Assembly: GCF_003285015.1 (NCBI RefSeq)
Contig: NZ_QMFB01000024.1
Location: forward strand, 72,294-136,293
Length of the DNA stretch: 64,000 nucleotides
Direction: 5' to 3'
Source: Paenibacillus contaminans
Lineage (GTDB): Bacteria; Bacillota; Bacilli; Paenibacillales; NBRC-103111
The stretch's first letter is position 1. Each line of letters starts with the position of its first letter. Shown in pieces: positions 7,091 through 15,800 of this stretch. The notes beneath the pieces were generated by a model, which was not told the origin of the DNA, searched no databases, and saw nothing but the letters and a program-made list of their open reading frames with translations. Made by a program: the position numbers and the translations under genes.

Positions 7091-8875
7091 ATGAATATAC
7101 GCAGCAAGCTCTTCATTACGAACGGAGTCGTTGTCGTCATTCTGATCGCTTCCCTCATTATTGCGATGGAAAGCTACGCGCGGCGAACGATCCTCGATAT
7201 TCTAAAGGAAAACGCGGCGCATTCGTCGTCTCAGTTGGCGGAAAACGTTGACAATCTGCTGAAATCATACGAAGATATTACCGATTACTTTTACATGGAC
7301 GATGTGCTTCAACTTCGGCTGCAGGAAAATTTCGAAACGTACGCCGAAGCGCATAACGAGTATTTCGAATTTGTGAAACCTCAAATGTTCGCAATCCAGT
7401 CGTCTAAAGAGTTGCTGGATATTAATATCTATACGGACAATTCTTCTTTTCATGTCGGCAATATTAGGCCGCTGTCCGAAATGACCGGCATTGCCGAGGG
7501 ACGCGCTTGTCCTCCGGACGGATCCAACAGGGAATTGCTACGACGATGGAGCGTCGTGCCTGATGGCGGAATGGGCCGGCTGCGTTTGACGCAAAGACTC
7601 AACCATTTGACGGCAGGCTCCTGTTTATTTATGCAAATCGATCTGCATCCCGTGAAGCTGCACAATCTGATCACAAAAGAGAGCGAGAAAAGCCGCTTTC
7701 TGATCGTCATGCCCGACGGCATTCCCGTATTGGACAGTGTAACGGGCGGGCGGCTGCCTGCAGCGTCAGATCGCGATTGGTATTACAGCTCGTTTCCGGA
7801 TAGGCCAGGTGTTCATAGCGTGACGCATGGCGGCAAGGAATATTTACTGACCACACAGCGGCTGGATTCGCGCAACAGTATCAACGGCATTCAGGTTGCC
7901 TCCTTGATTCCGCTCAACGAGCTGGAGGCACGGTCCAAGACGTTGTTTACAACCACCATCATTTTATGTTCGTTAACGCTCATTGTATTTATGATCGTTA
8001 ATTTTTTCGTTTCCGGGCGGATAACCCGCAGACTCCGGAAGCTGTCCGCGCGGATGAGACAGACCGACATGGACAGGCTGCAGCCGATCGAGAATGTGAA
8101 AGGCAGTGATGAGGTAAGCAGCCTCAGCCACGTATTCAACGGCATGGTGATGCGCATGCAAAGGCTGATCCGCGAAGTATACGAATCGGAGCTCGTGGCT
8201 AAAGAGCTGCAGCTGAAAACGAAGGAAGCCGAGCTCTACGCGCTGCAAACGCAGATCAATCCGCATTATTTGTACAACACGCTGAACGCAATACGCGGCA
8301 ATTTGCTGGAGAAGGGCGATCGGGCCAATGCCGAAATCGTCAGCTTGCTGGCAAAATCATTCCGTCAGGTGCTTGGGAAGAGCGGACGTATGGTTTCTCT
8401 CGAGGAGGAAATTAACGTTGTAGAAACGTATTTGAAAATCCAGTCGTTCCGTTATTCCGACAGGCTCTCTTACCGTATCAAAGTGCCTGTCTCGTTCCGA
8501 GAGCTGCAAATTCCGAAGCTATCCCTGCAAACGATGATTGAGAACGCAGTCGTCCACGGGGTCGAACGGAACGAGTCGGCGACGCTGGTGACGATTTTGG
8601 CTGAAAGGGTCGCCGAGCATACGCTGCAGCTTTGCGTTTCAGATAATGGACCGGGCATGACGCCGGAGCGTCTGGCCGAGGTTCGCCAAAGATTGACGGA
8701 GTCCGTGCAGCCTTCCGGCCAGCAGCATATCGGTCTGCTGAACGTGCATCAGCGACTGCAAAGCTTCGGCCCCCTGTACGGCGTCCGGCTCGAAAGCGAG
8801 CCCGGCCAAGGCGTGCAGGCGTTCTTATGTATTCCCTATTCCCCGTCTTCTTACGAAAAGGAGGGCTCCGCATGA
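7091..8875 (+). CDS. yesM: Sensor histidine kinase, YesM family
   Basis: 594 residues. Start ATG 7091 fits AAAGGGGG at 7077-7084 better than an upstream GTG at 7064. Two membrane segments (about residues 5-27 and 280-308) flank an extracellular sensor, followed by HAMP, the His_kinase motif QINPHYLYNTLNA (phospho-His) and an HATPase with DNGPGM. It likely senses extracellular sugar or the loaded binding protein and phosphorylates the overlapping regulator. Its 3' end overlaps the regulator start by four bases (ATGA), giving translational coupling. Confidence 0.93.
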   Translation: MNIRSKLFITNGVVVVILIASLIIAMESYARRTILDILKENAAHSSSQLAENVDNLLKSYEDITDYFYMDDVLQLRLQENFETYAEAHNEYFEFVKPQMFAIQSSKELLDINIYTDNSSFHVGNIRPLSEMTGIAEGRACPPDGSNRELLRRWSVVPDGGMGRLRLTQRLNHLTAGSCLFMQIDLHPVKLHNLITKESEKSRFLIVMPDGIPVLDSVTGGRLPAASDRDWYYSSFPDRPGVHSVTHGGKEYLLTTQRLDSRNSINGIQVASLIPLNELEARSKTLFTTTIILCSLTLIVFMIVNFFVSGRITRRLRKLSARMRQTDMDRLQPIENVKGSDEVSSLSHVFNGMVMRMQRLIREVYESELVAKELQLKTKEAELYALQTQINPHYLYNTLNAIRGNLLEKGDRANAEIVSLLAKSFRQVLGKSGRMVSLEEEINVVETYLKIQSFRYSDRLSYRIKVPVSFRELQIPKLSLQTMIENAVVHGVERNESATLVTILAERVAEHTLQLCVSDNGPGMTPERLAEVRQRLTESVQPSGQQHIGLLNVHQRLQSFGPLYGVRLESEPGQGVQAFLCIPYSPSSYEKEGSA

Positions 8876-9606
8876 ATAAAGTATTGCTGGTCGACGATGA
8901 ACCCGGCGCATTGAAATCGATTAAGTATTTGCTGGACTGGGAGCAAACGGGCTTCGTGATCGGCGCGGAGGCGTCTAACGGCAAACAGGCTCTGGAGCTG
9001 CTGCGCCAAGATTCCTTCGCGCTGGTAATTACAGATATTCGGATGCCGGTTATGGACGGAATCGCATTAATTGCGTCGATCCGCGAATTTTCCGATGTTG
9101 CGGTAGTCATTATGAGCGGGTACGAAGACTTTTCGAATGCCAGAGCGGCTATGAAGTATGGGGTTAAGGATTATTTGCTGAAGCCTGCCGAAGCGGAAGA
9201 GCTGGACCGGCTGCTGCTTAAATTAAAGCACGAGCTGGAAGAAAAGAGCGGCGGCGGACGCTCGAAACCGGAGAGTCCGGCCAGCGCAGTCGATTTCGTA
9301 AAGTTCTGGGTGAAAGAGCATTACGCCGAGCAAGTGAGCATGAAAAATATTGCGGCGCATCTTTACATGAATGCGGCTTATTTAGGCAGCTTGTTCAAGG
9401 CGCAGACCGGGGTCGGTTTCAGCGAGTATGTGCTCCGGATTAGAATGGAGAAGGCTAAGGAAATGCTGGAGGCAAACGATATGAAGGTATACGAGGTTGC
9501 CGCAGCCGTCGGTTACAATGATATGGATTGGTTTTACGAGAAGTTCAAGCAGTATACGGGGGTCAATCCGGGCGACTACCGGAATAAGCACCTCATCTCG
9601 TCATAG
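8872..9606 (+). CDS. yesN: Response regulator with AraC output domain, YesN type
   Basis: 244 residues. Start ATG 8872 follows AAAAGGAGG (8857-8865). Receiver domain with acidic pocket DDE (residues 7-9) and phospho-Asp in ITDIRMPVMDG. C-terminal AraC-type double helix-turn-helix (about 145-240: IAAHLYMNAAYLGSLFK ... VGYNDMDWFYEKFKQYTG). YesN proteins are usually much longer; the central region is missing here, so receiver and DNA-binding domains are almost directly joined. Likely activates the importer operon. TATCGGAACG, present at 3360-3369 before the operon and at 7037-7046 before the kinase, may be a shared site, but this is speculative. Confidence 0.92.
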   Translation: MNKVLLVDDEPGALKSIKYLLDWEQTGFVIGAEASNGKQALELLRQDSFALVITDIRMPVMDGIALIASIREFSDVAVVIMSGYEDFSNARAAMKYGVKDYLLKPAEAEELDRLLLKLKHELEEKSGGGRSKPESPASAVDFVKFWVKEHYAEQVSMKNIAAHLYMNAAYLGSLFKAQTGVGFSEYVLRIRMEKAKEMLEANDMKVYEVAAAVGYNDMDWFYEKFKQYTGVNPGDYRNKHLISS

Positions 9607-9653
9607 TAGGTTCTTTCGCTAGTTGACCGCGCAGTAAAAAATGTAGATTTTCT

Positions 9654-9850
9654 CACACGATTGCTTTTCTCCTGCAGACGTCGCGAAAAAAATACGACGG
9701 AAACGAAGGCCGTGATCATTTTATCCAGCGTTCGGCTCGTTATTTTCCGTTCTTATCCTCCATGAAGCGTTCACCTTCCGTCTGGCGGCGGGCAGCCTCT
9801 TGATTCTCGCCGGAACATTGATCGCGGAAATGAAGCTGCTTCCCCGCCGG
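9654..9850 (+). pseudogene. EamA/DMT-family transporter C-terminal remnant
   Basis: Three consecutive reading frames give the last part of an EamA permease: TIAFLLQTSRKKY (from 9657), TETKAVIILSSV (from about 9697), then FGSLFSVLILHEAFTFRLAA (from 9731) leading into LLILAGTLIAEMKLL. Joined, these match the typical end of drug/metabolite transporters (ILS...FGALFSVLLLGE...LILAGVLLAE). Two frame changes and loss of the 5' part show it is dead. It fills most of the 9607-9984 gap. Confidence 0.7.
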
Positions 9851-9866
9851 CCGCGTTCGGAAACAA

Positions 9867-9901
9867 CTTGCCCCGCATCTTGGGCAAGACGCGGGGGCAA
9901 G
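9867..9901 (-). terminator. Terminator after FG-GAP gene
   Basis: CTTGCCCCGC (9867-9876) pairs with GCGGGGGCAAG (9891-9901). Read on the minus strand it lies after the FG-GAP gene and is followed by TTGTTT. Confidence 0.55.
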
Positions 9902-9984
9902 GTATCGAATGATCATCGTTCGCTGTCATCCGCTGCAATCGTCGATGATCGCCAATGCGGGATGCAGCATCGGCCACAATGGGT

Positions 9985-12732
9985 TCACGCTTGCCGCTCG
10001 TATGCGAGAGACACTTCGCGAATGCGCGGCGTGCCGCCGCTGTTGACCGCGCCAAGCGCCAGCCGGTACTGTATCCATTGTCCAGGCGGCAAGACGTTTG
10101 GCCGTTCACCGTTGCCCTCCAGCCAGGATCCCTCTCCTTCGGCGCCGCACCATGGCGCCTGCCGCAAGGTTTCCTCGGTCGCCGCGCTGCGAACCTGCGC
10201 CTTCACCCATGTTTTGGGCGGAATGTCCGCGTCCCATGATACTCCTGTCAACGAACAGCCTTCCGGTAGCTCGATCGCCCGGGATTCATAATACTCCTCG
10301 GGGCCGCGATCCATCACATTGCCGATGTCGGAATGCGTAATCCCGTGCGGCCCCATCGTCGGCAGCTTGGTCACCCGCTGCTCGGAGAAGCCGTCCGGGC
10401 CGTTCCACCAAACGAAGGACTTCCCCGGATGATTGCCGAATGTTTTATGATTGGCCGTAGCCAAATCGATGTATCCGTCTTCGTTGAAATCGGCAGCCAG
10501 CGCCCCGGCAACGGAATGGCCGAACAGGCGCGACCGCTTGTTTTCTGAAAAATCCCCGCCGGGCTCTCCCCAATAGATGTAAGAATCGAGATCACGCGTC
10601 CGCGTTCCATGATAGCTGGCCACAAAAATATCGAGAATGCCGTCATTGTTAAAATCGGCTATGGCAAGATCGACGGCGAACTGCGCCTGCAGCTGCGTGC
10701 GCCTGTCATTGGAGTACCCTTCCGGACCGCCCCAGTAAATATAGACGAATGACCGGTACGGATCTACCGGATCGGACCCTCTCATGCCGCCGACGACCAG
10801 ATCGAGCCAGCCGTTCCCATTCAAGTCGGCTGCGCGGGTACAAATTCCTGCCCCTTCCGGCAGCAGCGTGCGGCGGTCGATCGAGAACCCGTCGGGACCG
10901 CCCCACAAAATGAGCAGATCCTCTGTCTTCCCGCAATCGGGAATGACCAGATCGAGCCAGCCGTCGTTATTCAAATCGGCCAGCGTCATAAACCGCGGCT
11001 GCGAATAAACAACGCCGTCGATAATCAGTTTGATGCGGACAGGCTCTGCCGTGAACCCGTTCTCCGAGCCGTAGAAAATAAGCAGCTCGTCGTTGGCATG
11101 GCCGACTACAATCAGATCGAGCCAGCCGTCGCGGTTAAGATCGGCGCAGCAACTGTTCATCGAATATTTCGTCGGCAGCTCTACCCGGTTTTCCGTCTGA
11201 AAGCCTTCCGGGCCGTTATAGTAAATATAGGAGCCTCTGTCCAGGTGCATCGCGTTCTCATTGCAGTTAGCAATGAAAATATCCGGATAACTGTCATCGT
11301 TGAAATCGCAAATCCGCGCTTCCGTCGCCGCCCAGCTTGCCAATTCGAGCCTGCGCTCGGGCGAGAAGCCGTCCGGACCGCCCAAATAAATGTAAGTAGG
11401 CACATCGCCCAAAATCCGGTTGGACAAATGATTGAGAAAAATAACCTGGGGACGGCTGTCCGCCATTGTGCGGGCGACGAACACATCCAGGGCGCAATGC
11501 GTTTCCAGCCGCAGCGGCTCGTCAGCCAAACCGCTCGGGGAGCCGCGATAGATTAATGATTCGGTCGTGTACATCTCCTCCGTCTTGTCCTGACAAACGA
11601 TAACGTCAGCGAAGCCGTTTCCGTCCAGATCCGCCGCGACGGCATCGTTTGCGCTCGTCGTTCGGAAGGCCGTCCGGTTATCGTTCGAGTAGCCGCTTGC
11701 CGAGCCCCAATAAATCCACGACCATTCCTTTCCTTCCTCGTCCGGCTTGCGGGACGACAGCACGATATCCTCCAGGCCGTCACCGTTTACATCGCCTACG
11801 GCGGCGCTTGTTACCGCCCCGCTCTCGAGCACAAGGGGCGCGCCAGCTGTACGATCCTGCAGGATCGGGATGAAAACGGCTTGTTCGCCGCGGCAAACGA
11901 ATATATGCGGCCTTCCTCCGAGGCGCAGCACCTTGAAGCGGGGAGCTTGCGGGACCGCATACACAAACAGGCTGCCCGCCCCGGCTCCGCTCGCGGCTTG
12001 ATCGATCTTCGTCTCGATCGCGGCCGTCCCCGTCAGTGCCGTATCCAGCCAGGTGCGACGATCCGCTCGAATGCCCTCGGGACCGCCCCAGTAGATCGCG
12101 ATCCTGCTGTCGGTCGTACGGACGAGCAGATCGTCGTACCCGTCGCCGTCGAGATCGGCCGCAGCGATCGACTCGATCGGATGATCGAGCTCCACGTCGA
12201 CGTACCCATTCGTGCGGAAGCCTTCCTTGCTCTGATAAAACAGCCGCAGCCTTTCCAGACTGACAAAGACGATGTCCTTCCGTCCGTCGCCGTTGAAATC
12301 GCCGATTTCGACATCCTTGCAGGACGGCGCCCATAAATTCAGCATCCGCTTCGTGCTGTAGCCTTCGGGCGAGCCATAGTAAATTTGCGCGTAAACAAAA
12401 TTCGTCACGCCATTATATTGGTTGCCGATGACCAGATCATCGTACCCGTCTTGATTCAAGTCGCCGACGGCGGCGGCAAAAGCCCCTTCGGTCGGTAATT
12501 CGCGCCGGGCGCCGTTTTCCAGCGGATTGACATGAACGTAAGCCGGAACGCGCGTGTCGTCATCATGCGAATTGACCAGCGGCAAATCGATGTACCCGTC
12601 TCCGTTTACATCGAATAAATGAATCCTCTGCAAAATGCCTTTATGCGAAACATAAAGATTTTGCCCCGCATTCCCAAACTTCCCCTGACTGAAGGAAGCG
12701 AACCCCGCTTCTTTGATGACCCCTTGTTTCAC
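9985..12732 (-). CDS. FG-GAP/VCBS repeat protein
   Basis: 915 residues, GTG start at 12732 after GAGGAAG. Twelve copies of a calcium-loop motif of the form ADxNxDGxxDLxV (for example GDLNQDGYDDLVIG, ADLNNDGWLDLVIP) spaced 55-75 residues apart indicate one or two seven-bladed FG-GAP propellers. Most repeats also carry YWGGPEGF-type strands. The last 110 residues form a separate beta-rich domain. No signal peptide or anchor is visible, odd for a family that is normally secreted. It follows the SLH protein by 69 bases on the same strand, so the two probably act together at the cell surface, or this one is exported by an unrecognised route. Function not known. Confidence 0.8.
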   Translation of the reverse strand: MKQGVIKEAGFASFSQGKFGNAGQNLYVSHKGILQRIHLFDVNGDGYIDLPLVNSHDDDTRVPAYVHVNPLENGARRELPTEGAFAAAVGDLNQDGYDDLVIGNQYNGVTNFVYAQIYYGSPEGYSTKRMLNLWAPSCKDVEIGDFNGDGRKDIVFVSLERLRLFYQSKEGFRTNGYVDVELDHPIESIAAADLDGDGYDDLLVRTTDSRIAIYWGGPEGIRADRRTWLDTALTGTAAIETKIDQAASGAGAGSLFVYAVPQAPRFKVLRLGGRPHIFVCRGEQAVFIPILQDRTAGAPLVLESGAVTSAAVGDVNGDGLEDIVLSSRKPDEEGKEWSWIYWGSASGYSNDNRTAFRTTSANDAVAADLDGNGFADVIVCQDKTEEMYTTESLIYRGSPSGLADEPLRLETHCALDVFVARTMADSRPQVIFLNHLSNRILGDVPTYIYLGGPDGFSPERRLELASWAATEARICDFNDDSYPDIFIANCNENAMHLDRGSYIYYNGPEGFQTENRVELPTKYSMNSCCADLNRDGWLDLIVVGHANDELLIFYGSENGFTAEPVRIKLIIDGVVYSQPRFMTLADLNNDGWLDLVIPDCGKTEDLLILWGGPDGFSIDRRTLLPEGAGICTRAADLNGNGWLDLVVGGMRGSDPVDPYRSFVYIYWGGPEGYSNDRRTQLQAQFAVDLAIADFNNDGILDIFVASYHGTRTRDLDSYIYWGEPGGDFSENKRSRLFGHSVAGALAADFNEDGYIDLATANHKTFGNHPGKSFVWWNGPDGFSEQRVTKLPTMGPHGITHSDIGNVMDRGPEEYYESRAIELPEGCSLTGVSWDADIPPKTWVKAQVRSAATEETLRQAPWCGAEGEGSWLEGNGERPNVLPPGQWIQYRLALGAVNSGGTPRIREVSLAYERQA

Positions 12733-12762
12733 GTCTTCCTCGCCTCTCTTTTTGTTTATTGC

Positions 12763-12793
12763 CAGGGGTTGACCGCTAACGGCACAACCCCTG
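12763..12793 (-). other. Intercistronic hairpin between SLH and FG-GAP genes
   Basis: A 9-bp perfect stem (CAGGGGTTG / CAACCCCTG) lies between the two minus-strand genes and has no following T run. It may stabilise the upstream mRNA or attenuate read-through rather than terminate fully. Confidence 0.45.
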
Positions 12794-12801
12794 AAGCAAG
12801 C

Positions 12802-15800
12802 TTATAGATGACCGGTAAGCAGCAAAATCAGCTTGGCGCTTTCCGCTCGCGTAGCGGTTCCGTCCGGTACGAAGCTCCTTTCGGCGCGTCCTTCGATCAG
12901 TTTCTGCTTGAAGGCTTTGCCGACCGCAGACTGCGCCCAGACGCTGATTTGCTCCAGGTCTGCGAAATCGGCTTCCCCTTTCGGTAAAGTCTCGCCCGTT
13001 TGTTTCTCGATGGCCCGGACGATCATGACCGCCATTTCTTCGCGGGTAACCGTACGGTTCGGCTCGAACGACTCATCGCTCGTTCCTTGCACCAGCCCGA
13101 GCGCATAGGCTGTCCGAACGGCTTCCGCATACCAGTCGCCGTCATTCACATCGCGGAACTGCGCTTGCGATGATCCCGCCGCAAGCTTGCTGCCAAGCCC
13201 TAGAGACCTGACGAGCAAAGCGGTCAGCTCTGCACGTGTCAGCGCTTGATCCGGAGCGAATGTGCCGTCGGTCATGCCGTTCGCAATTTCCTTGAACGAG
13301 AGCTCCTGAATGATTGCGTAAGCCCAGTGGCTTTCCGGCACATCGCGATAGGACTTCGTATACTCGTAAACGCCGTACCTGCCGAGTCGGCTCAGTTCAG
13401 CCGTATAGCCGTCTTGCGAGTAAGCTCCGCCGATCAGCCGGAACGTCCCGTTCTCATCGATAAAATATATGCCCGCCAGCTTCGGATTTTTCACGTCCGG
13501 CGCCGGAAGCGTAACGGTTACCGTTTTGTCGAATGTGCTGAGACGCTTGGATTTGTTATCAGCTCCGACCGCTTCAATGATTAATTCGAACATCGAACTG
13601 CCCGACATCAGATGCGGCTGTGCCAAACTCGCAACCGGTTTTACCTTCACGATAATCGAGCCGTTATTCCGCTCGTTCACAGGCAGCAATCCAACCGCGT
13701 CAGCGAGCACACCTGCAGGAATTTTCAGCTTCATGTCCCCTGCCTGTATGACGAGGGCTGCATCTGCACCGATTAAATCAACCGCATTGCCTGGCAGCGA
13801 TACGCCTTCCTTGTCTGCTCCCAACGTCACGGTCACCGCGCCATTCTCCGCCTTAAAGTCGGCTGGCTTCAAAATGACGATAGCGCTCGGCGCCGGCGCA
13901 AGGGTTGACGCGCCTCCGCCACTATTACCGCCGTTGTTCCCGTTGCCGCCATTGCCGCCATTGCCGCCATTGCCGTTACCATTTCCGGCGGTCGTTATCT
14001 TAATGGCAGTCGTCTTGAACGCCGACGACCCCGGTACGAAAGCAGTAATTAAAATTTCGCAGTTATACGCAGGCGCTAGGAACTGTACCGTAAACGCACC
14101 GCTGGCGTCCGTTACCGCACTTGGAGCGATGCCACCCTTCGAAGCTGTCAAAAATACGGTTGCTCCCGCAAGCGGCAAGCCTGCAACATCATATACCGTT
14201 CCTGTTACCGTTATCGTCTGGCCTTGCTGGATCGCGGCAGGCGCCGTAAGCACAATACTTGCCGCCGTCGGGCTCCACTCGTTTTGGCTTAGCAGCCGAA
14301 ACCGCTTGGAATGGGCAACCGTTATATTGCCGGCAAGATCGGCTGCACGGACGTGCAAGTACCAGTCCCCGGATGCCGCCGAACTGTTCTTTGCTAAAGC
14401 AGCGCCGTTGACAAAGGTTTCCCAGCCTGCGGCTGGCGCTGTCTCGCTCTGCGACCACGCGTACTCCAGCTTGGCTGCATCGACGCCACTCCATTCGTCG
14501 CTCACCGTAACGACAGGCGACGCCGCGTTCTGCCACGCTTCGTTGCCGTTCGGCAGGATAACGACTGTCGGAGCCGTCTTATCCTGCCCCTCGACTACAG
14601 CCTCCTCAGGACCGACAAGACCTGCGAGCGGAAACGCCAGCGACTTGTCCTGGATCATCACTTCGTCGATAAATACGTTCGTTCCGAGCCCGGCGCCGGA
14701 AGAGAACATCAGATGATTGATCGTTTTACCGGGATGCGCCTTCGCAATTGCTCCATTGAAAACGCCATTCACGTACACTTCCGCCGACGCTGCCGGTGTC
14801 GCATCCAAATCGTAATCGATTTGGATCGTATTCCACTCGTTAGCAGTCAGTACAGTCGGTGTCGGCAATTCGTGGAACACAATCGGCGCGCTTTGGTCCG
14901 TAATGACCGTCATAATTTCTTGCAGCGGTCCGCTGAATGTAAAATTCGTATCGGCATAGCTCTGATGCACTTTGATATATCGGGCGGATACGGACAAGCC
15001 CTCAAATCCGATCGTAATGTTGTTCCCATTCGGCTTGGTGAAAGACCAGCCTTCGACTTTCGTCCAGTCGCCTCCATTCGAGTTGCTGATATATACCTCA
15101 AGATTTGCTTTCTCCAGCCGATTCGTGGTCTGGTTCGCTTTGCTGTTGATCAATCGAATCTCCTTAATATTCATATAACGAGCAAGATCGGCGCCGACGC
15201 TTCTATTTACGTAATCGAAAGCAAATCCATCCTTAATGCCGATCGAGGTCAGATTGCCCTTCGTCGGATCGGTATCCGGATTGACAAACCCTAATTTCGT
15301 CTCCGAAGTCGAAGAATCGGTAGCGGTGTCCGTGTATTGGAGCTTTCCGTCAGGTGCGACCTGCAAAATGAATCCTGCGCCAAGCGCGTTCCAGCTTTGT
15401 GAGAAGCCTTCCTGAAGAGACACGTACAGATCGTTCGCAAAGCTGGCCCCGTATACGGAAAACTGTACGCTTGCCTTGCGGGCGGCGGGGAACAGTCTCG
15501 AGGCGGCCGTTCCTTTTTTGTCGTTCACCGTATCATGTAGCTGAAGAGAACGCGACCCTTGCTTGGCATGAGCATCGCTTGTCGTAACTACGCCGGAATC
15601 AGTCGATTTCCACCAATAATCGTTAGCCAATCTGCTACCGTTATCCGGTGTGATCAGCGGTTTCTCATACTCAAAATCATCGAGTACCCCGTGGCTGCGG
15701 CGCAAATACCGATCGAAATCTTCAAGCAATAGCGAGTAGACTCCAACTCGCCCCGGCCAGGTAAACAGCCATTCATCCTCACCGGCCGGAACCTTATCGG

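Noticed and set aside
13469..14716. 415-residue plus-strand frame inside the SLH gene
   Set aside because: Antisense shadow; low-complexity Pro/Ala-rich with no start signal, while the minus strand has clear domains.
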